Notes: generated by a model not told the origin, from the sequence alone. Positions 8,924 through 18,240 are shown, counted from the first letter of the stretch. The stretch: 64,000 nt of DNA from Nitrosospira multiformis (GCF_900110185.1 NZ_FOCT01000009.1:62001-126000); one strand, 5' to 3'. Translations and numbers: made by a program.

Positions 8924-9364
8924 TCAAAGCATGGACTTGCCCTGTTCAAGTATCGTCTCGCACACCTTTTTCACTGCGGAAGCTTTCATGCCCGCCATGC
9001 TCAAATCCACGTTCTGGCCAGCACTGCCGCTCACGATACCCTGCGCGCCGTTGATATAGTCGGGATTATTTTGGGCTGGTTGATCTCCGCCGCCGGTAAT
9101 CTTTCCCATCAATTGATCCCTGACCGAAGAGGCGTTGTCGCCACTCAGATAATTGTTTTTCATGCAGTACTCAATAATTCCTGCGGCATTGCCCGTGCTC
9201 CCGGACGTTATGGATGACAGTCCCAATGACGAAGCTGCGCCGCCGAGGCCGCTTCCCGTGATATCTTTCAACTGATCGAAACCCTGAGCTGCAAGGGCAC
9301 CCGAAAATACGGCGAACCCGATGCCGTAACTCAATAACAAAGGATGACGTCTGAAAATATTCAT
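8924..9364 (-). CDS. DUF2501 family secreted protein (YjjA-like)
   Basis: This is a 146-residue protein with a Sec-type signal peptide (RRHPLLLSYGIGFAVFSGALAAQG). A glycine/serine-rich stretch (GSGLGGAASSLGLSSITSGSTGNAAG) follows, and then a conserved helical part with two cysteines (IIEYCMKNNYLSG and VKKVCETILEQGKSML). This matches the DUF2501 family of exported proteins of unknown function. The ATG at 9364 has a GGGAGG site at good spacing, so a longer frame to 9415 is rejected. It stands alone between IS debris and the dnaE2 operon's 3' end. The two cysteines could form a disulfide in the periplasm (inference). Confidence 0.75.
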   Translation of the reverse strand: MNIFRRHPLLLSYGIGFAVFSGALAAQGFDQLKDITGSGLGGAASSLGLSSITSGSTGNAAGIIEYCMKNNYLSGDNASSVRDQLMGKITGGGDQPAQNNPDYINGAQGIVSGSAGQNVDLSMAGMKASAVKKVCETILEQGKSML

Positions 9365-9539
9365 GGGCTTTCCTCCCGGATTATTTGAACCAAATATCTG
9401 AACCAAATATCCCAACTACAATGTAGCACATGATTTATAGCAAATCCTGGTGAAACATGTTTTTGCAAATATTTCCGTCCTTGATTTCCGTCCTTGATGC
9501 CCGCAACAAAGTTTCACAAGATTGGAGCTTGATTGAGGC

Positions 9540-12500
9540 CTAATGAAAATCCCTGCTTTCTACCACAAGGTTGCCCAGCAGATGGCTATGATCCACCAGC
9601 CGTTTGGCGATAAGGTGTTTGACGCCGTTTTCGGATTGCCATACGCCATATACCGTCAAGAGCTTTGAGTTCAAGGCTTCGCGGCGGTGCTTCAGGATGA
9701 TCTGATTCCACAGCACGACGTTCGTTATCCCGGTCTCGTCTTCCAGCGTGATGAACATGACACCACTGGCGGTACCAGGGCGTTGTCTGCAGGTCACGAT
9801 GCCGGTGGTCCGGACCAACCGCCCAGTAGGGTAATCAGATAACTCCATTGCCGAGCGCAGGTTCATTCTTGCCAGCTTCGGTCGCAGCAGTGCCAGGGGG
9901 TGTCTGCGCAGGGTAAGCCTGGTACTGGCGTAATCGGCGATGATTTCCTCTCCCTCTGGCGCGGCTGGAATGACTGGCAACGCTTCCTTCGCCGGAGCAT
10001 GCCGCATCAGGTCCCGCTGTGTGATATGAGATGCAACTGCCCACAGCGTCTGGCGCCGATGTCCCGACAAGGTTCGCAAGGCATCTGCACGGGCAAGAGC
10101 ATGAACTTCAGCGGTATTCAAGGAGGCGCGGTTTGCCAGGTCAGTGGGGTGCTCAAAAGGGGCAATTTCTCTTGCTTCAACCATACGGGTGGCGGCTTCC
10201 AGTCCTATTCCTTTCACCCTGTTCAAGCCCAGCCGGACAATCGGTTGAAGCGCTTTATCCTCCTGTTCCTCAAGCCTGCACTCCCAATTGCTGATGGTGA
10301 CGTCTACCGGCTTGATTTGAATCCCATGCCGCTTGGCATCCTGGATCAGTTGTGAGGCACTATAGAAACCCATGGGCAGGCTGTTCAGCATGGCGCAAAG
10401 GAAAGCGGCGGGCTCATGGCATTTGAGCCAGGCGGAGACATAAACCAGCAACGCAAAGCTTGCGGCGTGGGATTCTGGAAACCCGTATTCGCCAAAGCCC
10501 TCGATCTGTCTGAAGATGCGCTCGGCAAATTGCCGGGAATAACCTCGGCTTGTCATCCCCTCGATCAGCTTCTTCTGGAAAGGACCAAGCCCTCCTTTTC
10601 TCTTCCAGGCAGCCATGGAGCGCCTCAACTGGTCTGCTTCGCCTGAAGTGAAGCCGGCGGCAAGCATGGCCACCTGCATCACCTGTTCCTGGAAGATTGG
10701 GACGCCATAAGTTCGCTCCAATGCGGTCTTTACTTCGTCACCTGGATAATCGACCTTTTCCACTTCCTGTCTGCGGCGCAGATAAGGATGCACCATGTCG
10801 CCCTGAATCGGACCGGGCCGGACAATGGCGACTTCTACTACCAGATCGTAGAAAGTCCGGGGCTTTAAACGCGGTAGCATGGACATCTGCGCACGGGATT
10901 CGATCTGAAAGACGCCGATCGTGTCCGCCTTGCAGATCATGTCGAATGTTTCTTTATCTTTTGGCGGGATATCCTGCATCTGAAATGGAATGCCGCGCCG
11001 GGTGGAGATCAGGTCGAGGGTACGGCGAATCGCCGACAGCATCCCCAAGGCGAGCACGTCGACTTTCATCAACCCCACCTCCGCCAGGTCGTCCTTATCC
11101 CATTGGATGATGCGGCGATTCGGCATGGCGGCATTTTCGATGGGGACAATGCGGCAGAGTTTGTCGCGGGTCAGCACAAACCCGCCCACGTGCTGGGACA
11201 AATGGCGCGGATAGCCATACAGGAGAGTGGTCAGCAGAATCAGTTGGTGGATTACCGGGCTGCCGGGATCGAAGCCGTTCTCGCTCAGGCGCTTATTGAT
11301 ATCCGCGCTTTTATCCCACCAGGCAAAGGAGGTGGAGAGGCGTCTGATACGCTCGATATCGAGCCCCAGCGCTTTACCCACATCCTGAACGGCCGAGCGG
11401 GTACGATAGGTGATGACAGTTGCGGCAATGGCGGCCCGATCATAGCCATATCTCTGGTAGATGTACTGAATGACTTCCTCGCGACGCTGGTGCTCGAAAT
11501 CGACATCAATGTCGGGAGGTTCGTTGCGTTCCTTGGAAATAAAGCGTTCGAACAGCAGGTTGCTGCGCTCCGGATCGATCTCGGTAATACCCAGGCAATA
11601 GCAGACTGCGGAATTCGCTGCCGATCCACGTCCTTGGCACAAAATCCCTTGTGAGCCGGCGAAGCTTACGATATCGAATACTGTCAGGAAATAAGGTTCA
11701 TACTTGAGATCAGCAATCAGCTTCAATTCATGCTCGATCTGTTTCCTCACCTTGATTGAGGCGCCTTTGGGAAAACGCCACTTCATGCCATTTTCGACCA
11801 TGCGCCGCAGATAGTCGGTATAAGTCTCGTCAGTTCCCGTTAATTCATCAGGATATTCATAGCGCAGCTCATTCAGTGAAAAGGTACAGCGCGCGGCAAT
11901 GGAAAGGGTTTCCTGCAGGAGTTCCAATGGATAGAGTTGTGCCAACTCCAATCGGGTGCGCAGATGCTGTTCTGCATTAGACTGCAACGCATAACCGCAT
12001 TCCGCCAGCGGTTGGCCCAGCCGAATTGCGGTCATCGTGTCCTGCAAGGGCTTGTGGGCGCGATCGTGCATATGCACATCGCCTGCCGCCACCCGCGGCA
12101 TGCCGACGGTCTCCGCTGCCTGCCATATTCTTTCGAACAGCACCTCTTCCCCGGCATGAAGCAGCCGTTCGACAGCAGTCCAGCAGCGGCCGGGAAACAG
12201 CGACTGCGCCCAGCGCATGTCCTCGACCAAGGAGCCCCCTGCTTGATCCCTGCGAGGAATCAGCAGGATCAGGCAATCGGGCAAGCGCGCAAGGTGAGGC
12301 ACATTCGTGCAGCTTTCAAAGTCCGCACGCGTAATGCGATAAGTCCCTTTCGCGCTACGTTGCCTTGCCAGCGTGATCAGTTCACACAGATTACCATAGC
12401 CTTCCCGGTTCATGGCGAGACCCACCAGCCGCAGCCCATCCTCCAGCACGAATTCGCTGCCGATCAGAAGATGCAATCCCGTTTTTTTGGCTTCCGCATG

Positions 12501-12665
12501 CGCTCTTACCACCCCTGCCATGGAGCATTCATCCGTGATAGCGAGGGCGCTGTAACCCAGGGTTACGGCACGTTCGACCAGCTCTTCCGGCATGGAAGCG
12601 CCCTTGAGGAAGCTGAAGCTGGAACAGCAATGAAGTTCAGCGTAATCCGGAGCAGAAGAAGGCAT
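9540..12665 (-). CDS. dnaE2: Error-prone DNA polymerase DnaE2
   Basis: This 1041-residue C-family polymerase has a PHP domain at the start (YAELHCCSSFSFLKGAS, then AITDECSMAGVVRAH). The polymerase palm carries the catalytic triad in PPDIDVDF (D385, D387, D389). An HhH region follows, and an OB domain closes the protein (VRTTGIVTCRQRPGTASG, then MFITLEDETGITNVVLW). The size and short N-terminus fit DnaE2 (ImuC) rather than replicative DnaE of about 1150 residues. It performs damage-induced, mutagenic translesion synthesis together with ImuA and ImuB. It is the last gene of the lexA-imuA-imuB-dnaE2 operon and begins 5 bases after imuB. Its expression should depend on the LexA-type promoter at 15611-15639. 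Confidence 0.95.
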   Translation of the reverse strand: MPSSAPDYAELHCCSSFSFLKGASMPEELVERAVTLGYSALAITDECSMAGVVRAHAEAKKTGLHLLIGSEFVLEDGLRLVGLAMNREGYGNLCELITLARQRSAKGTYRITRADFESCTNVPHLARLPDCLILLIPRRDQAGGSLVEDMRWAQSLFPGRCWTAVERLLHAGEEVLFERIWQAAETVGMPRVAAGDVHMHDRAHKPLQDTMTAIRLGQPLAECGYALQSNAEQHLRTRLELAQLYPLELLQETLSIAARCTFSLNELRYEYPDELTGTDETYTDYLRRMVENGMKWRFPKGASIKVRKQIEHELKLIADLKYEPYFLTVFDIVSFAGSQGILCQGRGSAANSAVCYCLGITEIDPERSNLLFERFISKERNEPPDIDVDFEHQRREEVIQYIYQRYGYDRAAIAATVITYRTRSAVQDVGKALGLDIERIRRLSTSFAWWDKSADINKRLSENGFDPGSPVIHQLILLTTLLYGYPRHLSQHVGGFVLTRDKLCRIVPIENAAMPNRRIIQWDKDDLAEVGLMKVDVLALGMLSAIRRTLDLISTRRGIPFQMQDIPPKDKETFDMICKADTIGVFQIESRAQMSMLPRLKPRTFYDLVVEVAIVRPGPIQGDMVHPYLRRRQEVEKVDYPGDEVKTALERTYGVPIFQEQVMQVAMLAAGFTSGEADQLRRSMAAWKRKGGLGPFQKKLIEGMTSRGYSRQFAERIFRQIEGFGEYGFPESHAASFALLVYVSAWLKCHEPAAFLCAMLNSLPMGFYSASQLIQDAKRHGIQIKPVDVTISNWECRLEEQEDKALQPIVRLGLNRVKGIGLEAATRMVEAREIAPFEHPTDLANRASLNTAEVHALARADALRTLSGHRRQTLWAVASHITQRDLMRHAPAKEALPVIPAAPEGEEIIADYASTRLTLRRHPLALLRPKLARMNLRSAMELSDYPTGRLVRTTGIVTCRQRPGTASGVMFITLEDETGITNVVLWNQIILKHRREALNSKLLTVYGVWQSENGVKHLIAKRLVDHSHLLGNLVVESRDFH

Positions 12666-12670
12666 GGAAG

Positions 12671-14191
12671 CTATCCAAACAGTCCTTGCAAATACCAGTT
12701 TCCGCCTTTGTTCCCCTTATCTTTTTCTACCGGATTGTGTTCGCGGTAAATCCATAACAATTGGCCCTGGTTGTTCTCCGCAATGAAGTAATCCCGAGCG
12801 ACCGCGACCTCATCCCACCAGCCGGCTTCGATTCGCTCAGGCCCTGCAAGCAGTTTCAGTGGCGACTCATACACCGGCCGGCCACGTTGCACCTTCAGTT
12901 CCAGCGGGATTTTCATCAGCCAGGCTGGACGGGGCGATTCCGGCGGAATGATTTGCGAGTTTGCCTCTCGCTTCGAAAAGCAATTCAAGCCGCCCGTTCC
13001 TGAAAGTTCCAACCTTTGGCTGTATTCAGGGCGATGATCGGAAATAACCTTTAAACCGGTGATGGCTTCCGGTCCCAGGCGGGAAGAAAGTTTCTCGATG
13101 AAGCGATTGAGTGAAGTAGTCCCGGATTGCACGGTGGGGAACAATTCCAGATTGCCGTCTGCTCCCGCCGCTATTTCATCTGCCGTCAGTTCCAGTTCAC
13201 ATACTGGCGCCACTATTTTTGTACGTTCCAGGTGTTCGCGCAGCAACAGCATTAAATGCGCCGGATCGCTGCTTTGCTCGGAAAGGCGTATGTTTACGGA
13301 TGTGAATTTATGGGGTTGCCGCAGGGAATATTCGTGATGCAGCACGAATGAAAAGGCGGATACCGCCGCATGACGCAAAGCCAGCCAGCCGCACATCTGC
13401 TCGACCATTCGTTGCGCAGGAACCAGCAGCAATTCGGCATTTTCAATCAGCCCCATCATTTTTATTTTTTGCTGGAAATCTTCCGGCGCCTCAAACCACT
13501 TTTGTGGATCGGGCGAGTCGCCGTAGGCGCGATCGAGTTCTACCGGCAGGTCCGGACCAAATCGACGCGCTACTCCGCTGCGAGGCAATCGTCGCAAATC
13601 GGCCAGCGTTTTACAGCCGATGCCGCGAATGACTTCAAGGTGAGGCTGAGCCGATTCCAGCAAACCGACAGGCAGGGCGTCGAGCAATATCCGGAATTCC
13701 TCACCCTTTCCATTGATGACAGTGCCCTGCTGGGCGGAACGCGCCAGCAGCCATGCCGCCGTTGCGGTGGGCGCAATCCCGGCGCTGAGTTGCAAACCTT
13801 GCGCAGTCACTACCCGATTGAGTGACTGGCAGAGCTTTTTCAGGCTGCCAAACAATTTCAGGCTTCCGGAGACTTCGGCAATCAGGCCGTTGTTCTGCAC
13901 CGCTATATTGGGTGTAAAGCGTAATGCGGCATACACGGCTTGCTGCAAGGCTTTTCCTTCTTCACGCGGGTCCTGTTCCATGATCACCAGATCCGGGAAA
14001 ACAGCCAAAGCACTGGCGAGAGGCTGACCGGCCATTACTCCCCGCGCCTGCGCCGGTTTATTGGCTTGTTGAATACAGATCTGGTTCCCTTTGCGGACAG
14101 TTACCCCGATTGCGGGAATGAGCGCTTCCGGAAAACGGCGTTCAATCCAGTCAAGCGATAAAGCGGGAAAGTAAAGGGCAATCCACAGCAT
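12671..14191 (-). CDS. imuB: ImuB, inactive Y-family polymerase-like protein
   Basis: This 506-residue protein has the Y-family polymerase layout. Its start LWIALYFPALSLDWIERRF lacks the DMDAFFASVE-type metal-binding aspartates of active DinB/UmuC enzymes, as expected for ImuB. Known ImuB proteins are hub subunits that hold DnaE2 and ImuA at the sliding clamp and do not polymerise DNA. A helix-hairpin-helix portion is visible near residues 190-205 (EVIRGIGCKTLADLRRLPRSGVA). It sits 10 bases after imuA and 5 bases before dnaE2, so the four genes form one transcript. I did not find a confident clamp-binding pentapeptide by eye. Confidence 0.92.
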   Translation of the reverse strand: MLWIALYFPALSLDWIERRFPEALIPAIGVTVRKGNQICIQQANKPAQARGVMAGQPLASALAVFPDLVIMEQDPREEGKALQQAVYAALRFTPNIAVQNNGLIAEVSGSLKLFGSLKKLCQSLNRVVTAQGLQLSAGIAPTATAAWLLARSAQQGTVINGKGEEFRILLDALPVGLLESAQPHLEVIRGIGCKTLADLRRLPRSGVARRFGPDLPVELDRAYGDSPDPQKWFEAPEDFQQKIKMMGLIENAELLLVPAQRMVEQMCGWLALRHAAVSAFSFVLHHEYSLRQPHKFTSVNIRLSEQSSDPAHLMLLLREHLERTKIVAPVCELELTADEIAAGADGNLELFPTVQSGTTSLNRFIEKLSSRLGPEAITGLKVISDHRPEYSQRLELSGTGGLNCFSKREANSQIIPPESPRPAWLMKIPLELKVQRGRPVYESPLKLLAGPERIEAGWWDEVAVARDYFIAENNQGQLLWIYREHNPVEKDKGNKGGNWYLQGLFG

Positions 14192-14201
14192 GGATTCAGC
14201 T

Positions 14202-14924
14202 TCAGCAGTAAGAGTGGATGGGAGGGGATTTCAATTCAGCGGAGCGGGAAAAGACGGCAGCTTGAGGCAGGGGGATGCGAATAGGCAGGACGAACGGAGC
14301 GCCACGGCGTTTCAACAGATACAAGGAAAGCGTGTGGGAATGCCCTCGCACGGGACTGAGCAGTATCCTCAGCGGGGCTGCGGAGGGTTCGAATCGCGCT
14401 CTCGCCGGCCTGAAGAGAAAAACGAGGCTTGCCGCAGTCCGGGAAAGAATTTGCAGCTTTCGCGTTGCCTGCTGACTTGCTTCCGGTAGCCAGCCGATAA
14501 TGGTCCCAAAGGCGGCACTCCTGATGCCCTGTTCAAGCGTCCATAATCGCTCGGCAGGCTTGCAAGCTCTTACCATCACGATATGGCGCCCATCGATTCC
14601 CAGATGCTCCCAGGCATGCATATAGGGAATATAAGGTGGCGCGATCAGCAGGATATTTCTTTCGCTTCGGGTAATCTCCTCCAGGGCGTAGCTCAACAGC
14701 CTTATTTCCCCCAGCCCCTCTGTCGGTAACAGCAGTTCCGTCAGGTTGCGGGTAGGCCAGCCTCCTCCGGGCAACTCCTTATCCAGTCCCTGAAAGCCGC
14801 TGGAAATGACCGGATCATCGGAGGCGCCCAATGCATCCCCTCGCCATATCCTGTTCCTGAAGCGGGTTTCGATTTGCGAAAGCGATAAGGGCGCCGGGGA
14901 CCCTGAAGGCGGAGAAGCAGGCAT
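14202..14924 (-). CDS. imuA: ImuA, translesion synthesis accessory protein
   Basis: This 240-residue RecA-like accessory protein contains ISSGFQGLDKELPGGGWP near the start. That is the typical ImuA/SulA-like region that aligns to the RecA core, followed by NLTELLLPTEGLGEIRLLSYAL. The Walker A lysine is not evident, in keeping with ImuA acting as a regulator of RecA and ImuB rather than as a full recombinase. It lies 21 bases after the lexA stop and 10 before imuB. The ribosome site is weak, so translational coupling to lexA is plausible. Its place in the conserved gene order is the strongest evidence for its identity. Confidence 0.88.
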   Translation of the reverse strand: MPASPPSGSPAPLSLSQIETRFRNRIWRGDALGASDDPVISSGFQGLDKELPGGGWPTRNLTELLLPTEGLGEIRLLSYALEEITRSERNILLIAPPYIPYMHAWEHLGIDGRHIVMVRACKPAERLWTLEQGIRSAAFGTIIGWLPEASQQATRKLQILSRTAASLVFLFRPARARFEPSAAPLRILLSPVRGHSHTLSLYLLKRRGAPFVLPIRIPLPQAAVFSRSAELKSPPIHSYC

Positions 14925-14945
14925 GGAAAGGCACGCCCCATTGAT

Positions 14946-15578
14946 TCAGCGGTCCAAACCAGGGTGATGGAGGCGGGGTGCTGGAACCTGGGCTTTCCGG
15001 AACAGGCCTACATAAAATCCGTAGATTTCCAGTTTCTGCTGAGGCCGGATAGGCGGATATTCCTTGCTTCGTGCTTCGTTGCGCGCTTCCAGGTAGTAGC
15101 CCTCCTTATCCCTGGCGAGGACCTTGAGCGTGAATTCGTTGTCCACAATCGCCAGTACCACTTCGCCAGGCGAAGCCGAACTGCTGCGTTCAATGATCAC
15201 CATGTCGCCCTCAAGTATTCCCAGATCGATCATGGAATCGCCTTTGACTGGAAACAGAATGGTCTGAGAAGGTTTTTCGATCAGGTAATCGTCTATACGC
15301 AACAGTTCAGGCTGGACGTCGGCAGTCTGTTGCGGCCTTCCCGCCCGAACCCCGGGTCCCACCGTCCGTTCGAAAAAGCGGGGTCCGGGGCGAAGACGGC
15401 TGCCAGGTGCATTTTCAAGAAAATTTTCTTCTTTTAAACGCTGAACGATCTGATGCGTCCAGGAGCGCGCTTTCACATTCCATAGCATGGATAACTGCGT
15501 GGTGGAGGGAATGATTTTTTCCCTCGCATAGTAATCCTGAAGCCTGCCAAGGTAAGAGGAAATGTCGAGCGGTTGCAT
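14946..15578 (-). CDS. lexA: LexA-family SOS repressor of the imuAB-dnaE2 cassette
   Basis: This 210-residue repressor has an N-terminal winged-helix DNA-binding domain of LexA type (residues 1-60, including TTQLSMLWNVKARSWTHQIV) and a C-terminal S24 peptidase domain. The self-cleavage site is Ala79-Gly80 (GVRAGRPQ). The catalytic Ser115 lies in GDSMID and Lys152 in FTLKVL, 37 residues apart exactly as in E. coli LexA. It heads the mutagenesis operon. Its own promoter carries an AGAAC-N4-GTTCT operator, so it should repress itself and the cassette until RecA filaments trigger cleavage. The DNA-recognition helix differs from E. coli LexA, in keeping with the different operator. A second, genome-wide LexA may exist elsewhere. 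No clear ribosome site precedes the ATG. Confidence 0.9.
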   Translation of the reverse strand: MQPLDISSYLGRLQDYYAREKIIPSTTQLSMLWNVKARSWTHQIVQRLKEENFLENAPGSRLRPGPRFFERTVGPGVRAGRPQQTADVQPELLRIDDYLIEKPSQTILFPVKGDSMIDLGILEGDMVIIERSSSASPGEVVLAIVDNEFTLKVLARDKEGYYLEARNEARSKEYPPIRPQQKLEIYGFYVGLFRKAQVPAPRLHHPGLDR

Positions 15579-15610
15579 GACCGGGGGTAAAACTGAGAGC
15601 AGTTGTTCTT

Positions 15611-15639
15611 ATTATAGAGAACGAATGTTCTGAATTCAA
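15611..15639 (-). promoter_or_regulatory. Sigma-70 promoter with embedded LexA-type operator
   Basis: On the minus strand, TTGAAT (15639-15634) and a perfect TATAAT (15616-15611) are separated by 17 bases. The spacer contains AGAACATTCGTTCT (15618-15631), an inverted repeat of AGAAC with a 4-base gap. This resembles the GAAC-N4-GTTC SOS box of Gram-positive LexA rather than the enterobacterial CTGT-N8-ACAG. A further half-site GTTCT lies at 15605-15609. Binding here would block polymerase directly. The promoter reads into lexA, leaving an untranslated leader of about 26 bases. Confidence 0.8.
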
Positions 15640-15704
15640 GCCGGCTCATATCAGTGCGCTTTCCAGCGGTGGCGTGCGGAACATTGATTTCGGGGCCAGT
15701 CAGT

Positions 15705-15738
15705 TTTTCAAAAAACAAACCCGCTTGAAGCGGGTTTG
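15705..15738 (-). terminator. Rho-independent terminator after the PEP-CTERM gene
   Basis: A perfect hairpin (CAAACCCGCTT, one-base loop, AAGCGGGTTTG) spans 15716-15738. On the minus strand it is followed by a run of T. It lies about 20 bases after the stop of the PEP-CTERM gene and separates it from the oppositely regulated lexA promoter. Confidence 0.8.
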
Positions 15739-15759
15739 TGGCATACAAAAAACGGGAAG

Positions 15760-16473
15760 TTACTTCTTGCGTTTACGTATCCACGTAAGAGAGGCCATCC
15801 CCAGGCCCAGCAATGCGAGTGTCACTGGCTCCGGAACTGTTTCCGGATCCTCCTGCGGGGGAGTGGTGCCTTCGCTGCCAACGTATTTCAAAGAACCCGA
15901 TCCTCCCGGCCCGGCACCTATCTGCTGGATATGCACCATTGCAAGCGAAGCGGGTTTATCGCCACCGTCACTCGCATTAACCAGAACTGCAAAATCGCTA
16001 ACCAGAACAGCTGATACACCGTCTGCCGCACTGACCGTCCATGTGCTGTATTCGCCATCGGTAAACCGGAGCGTGGGGTTGTTGTTGCTCGTGGGATAGT
16101 CCAAGTCCAGGTAAAAATCGTAACCTGCATCTTTTCCCGGGGGATTTATTCCGAAATCAGCGGCAGCTACCAGTTGCGTCCCGCCGAAATTCCAAAACGA
16201 ACCACTATTAAGTGCAGGTGAGCCATCGTAGGAGAACAACAGGCCGGAAATAAACGCGTCATCTCCGATTGCACCGAGATTACTCACGGAGTTCTCGAAT
16301 TTGAAATCCACGTTGTTCCCGTTTTGGGTGAGTGTCAGCGTGGCAACCGTGACATTGCTGCCGGCGGGATTGCCGCTGAGATACGTATTGATGTCGATGA
16401 CGAGTGCAGAAGCCGCTAACGGTATTGTCATCAGTGCAGCACCCGTGAGCGCTCCTGTGATAAGTTTATTCAT
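15760..16473 (-). CDS. PEP-CTERM sorting domain protein
   Basis: This 237-residue secreted protein has a signal peptide (MNKLITGALTGAALMTIPLAASA). A beta-rich body with many Asn/Gly/Ser follows. The C-terminus is a classic PEP-CTERM anchor: VPEP, the hydrophobic segment VTLALLGLGMASLTWI, then RKRKK. Such proteins are exported, cleaved by exosortase and placed in the extracellular matrix. The ATG at 16473 has a GAGGGA site, so the longer frame to 16515 is not used. It is a single-gene unit with a strong terminator. A truncated, diverged copy of its middle lies at 21165-21420. Confidence 0.85.
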   Translation of the reverse strand: MNKLITGALTGAALMTIPLAASALVIDINTYLSGNPAGSNVTVATLTLTQNGNNVDFKFENSVSNLGAIGDDAFISGLLFSYDGSPALNSGSFWNFGGTQLVAAADFGINPPGKDAGYDFYLDLDYPTSNNNPTLRFTDGEYSTWTVSAADGVSAVLVSDFAVLVNASDGGDKPASLAMVHIQQIGAGPGGSGSLKYVGSEGTTPPQEDPETVPEPVTLALLGLGMASLTWIRKRKK

Positions 16474-16629
16474 GTTTCCCTCTTGTATTGATATTTTTCT
16501 TGAATGGTCAACCACACAGGAAGTGTGGTTGTATCAATAACAAGCATGAAACGTGCCAGGATTTAATAGATTGATTAAGGGGGGGAAAAACAAGTCGCTT
16601 CCATTCCGTGTAAGTATCATCGACAGCTC

Positions 16630-16951
16630 GTGAATCGCGCGAGTGCATGGAAAGGGGTTATCGCTCCTGCTGCTGCCGAGGGACTCGAAAAGGTGCAGAC
16701 ATATGTACCTGATATAATTATCAGCGATATCAGCATGCCTCAAATGGATGGCTATCAGTTTATTCGCGCTGTACGGAATCTACCCGCGCATAAGGCAGGA
16801 ATACTCCGGCGCTAGCACTGAGCGCATTCAATCGTTCCAGGGCTCGGGCAAGTGCGCTGGATGCCGGTTTTCTGGCATACCTTTCCAAACCGGTCTTACT
16901 ACAGGAGTTGATTACCGAGATTATGACCACCATAAACTCGGCGGCTCCTTA
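16630..16951 (+). pseudogene. Receiver (response-regulator) domain remnant
   Basis: The first frame gives AAAEGLEKVQTYVPDIIISD followed by ISMPQMDGYQFIRAVRNLPAHK, the centre of a receiver domain with the phospho-acceptor aspartate in IISDISMPQMDG. Near 16800 the frame changes and the continuation TPALALSAFNRSRARASALD, AGFLAYLSKPVLLQELITEI ends at a TAG at about 16951. The conserved SKP lysine is present. The N-terminal third, including the acidic pocket, is missing. The C-terminal position of the stop suggests the end of a hybrid histidine kinase or of a receiver protein that has been truncated at its 5' side. Confidence 0.7.
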
Positions 16952-17279
16952 GGAAAAAGCAATGACAGCCCTGAATTTCTCCTGAAGGATCAAGAATTTC
17001 GCATACGCGAAACTCCCCTGATTCCCGTTCCTGTTTGTCATAGGGGCTATGACAACCGCCCATTACTTGAGGTAGTGCACATCGCCTCTCACGGCCTGGG
17101 ATTCTGCCCCAGTCACCCGCAAGTCCTAAGTGATCAAGCCATCGAGGGCGCAGATGGGGACACTAGTATCCCGTTTCTGGCGATTTACGGCGGTTCACTG
17201 CAACTGTTGATCAGAGGGCCAAACAGCTTCTTGATCAATAGACCAGATGCCTGGACAAATAAGTAAATTAGCTTGCCTA

Positions 17280-17717
17280 ATGAATGTCAATCAGGAATTG
17301 GATTTCATCTTGCACCTGCAGCGCTTAACATATCGTCATTTTCCTGCTATCGCCATATTGGCGGCACTCGGCATTGTAGCCGTCCTGTTTATCGGGGGAC
17401 GGCAATCTATAGCTGTCGGTTTGATACCCCCGCCTTGGGATAAACTGGTTCATGCCACTGTTTTTGCCTTGCTTGCTTGCACAATCGGTTTGTCGAGCAA
17501 TCTGCGCGGATGGCACAAACTAGCCGTTGCATTTTTTAGCGCCCTACTGATTGGCGCGCTCGATGAATTGCATCAGATGTATCTCCCGGGCCGTGAGGCA
17601 GGGTTCGCCGACTTCATTGCCGACATTATTGGGAGCATTTTCGGTACGGCATTTTTGGCAATGAAAAGCTGGCGTTCGTTGCATACCCCATCCAGACACA
17701 GGGGGGTTTCGCGCTGA
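17280..17717 (+). CDS. VanZ family membrane protein
   Basis: This 145-residue protein has about four hydrophobic segments and the VanZ-like blocks WDKLVHATVFALLACTIGL and GALDELHQMYLPGREAGF followed by DFIADIIGSIFG. VanZ in enterococci raises teicoplanin resistance, but most bacterial homologues have unknown cell-envelope roles. The ATG at 17280 is favoured over 17247 because the family normally starts a few residues before the first helix. The gene stands between remnants (receiver domain and IS5) and may be one of the few intact genes of this stretch. Confidence 0.75.
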   Translation: MNVNQELDFILHLQRLTYRHFPAIAILAALGIVAVLFIGGRQSIAVGLIPPPWDKLVHATVFALLACTIGLSSNLRGWHKLAVAFFSALLIGALDELHQMYLPGREAGFADFIADIIGSIFGTAFLAMKSWRSLHTPSRHRGVSR

Positions 17718-17740
17718 TGAGGGACTAGGCTCAGGACTCA

Positions 17741-18240
17741 TTAATTGAGATAGAAGATGACGGTAGAGGCGATACAGATGGCGGAGAAGAAGGTGTGGGG
17801 GCAACGGTCATAACGCGTGGCGATGCGCCGCCAGTCCTTGAGCCTGCCGAACATGTTTTCCACCTTGTGGCGTTGCTTGTAGAGTGCTCTGTTGTACTCG
17901 ATCTGGGTTTTACGGTTCTTCCTGGGCGGAATGCAAGGCGTAATACCCTTTTTTCCAAGGACTGCCCTGAACCAGTCAGCATAACCGCGATCCGCCAGTA
18001 ACTCTTTTGCCTTGAGCAGGGCAGGCAACAACAGGCCCGCACCCTTGTAATCGCTCATCTGGCCTTCGAAGAGCAGCAGAGCAACAAGCTTGCTTCTGCC
18101 GTCGCACACGGCATGGGGTTTTGAATTCAAGCCCCCCTTGGTGCGACCGATACGGCGGGGAACATCCCCTTTTTTAAAAGGCTGGCTGCCGTACGTGCGC
18201 CTTGAGATGCGTGGCGTCAATCATCAGTTGGTCCGGCGGG
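17741..18240 (-). mobile_element. Truncated IS5-family transposase (3' part, frameshifted)
   Basis: The minus strand gives QLMIDATHLKAH in one frame and then, after loss of one base near 18197, KKGDVPRRIGRTKGGLNSK and further to the end of the protein. The end includes LADRGYADWF, the YNRALYKQRHKVENMFGRLKD region with the catalytic glutamate, and WRRIATRYDR. The N-terminal half of the transposase is missing upstream of 18240. Because the 5' part and one terminal repeat are lost, this copy cannot move by itself. Confidence 0.85.

Noticed and set aside
10697..11654. Long plus-strand frames within dnaE2
   Set aside because: They are shadows of the 1041-codon polymerase gene on the minus strand, which has full-length domain support.
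16748..17266. A 172-codon open frame on the plus strand
   Set aside because: It overlaps the receiver remnant in another frame, and the rest has no domain. I treat it as chance.
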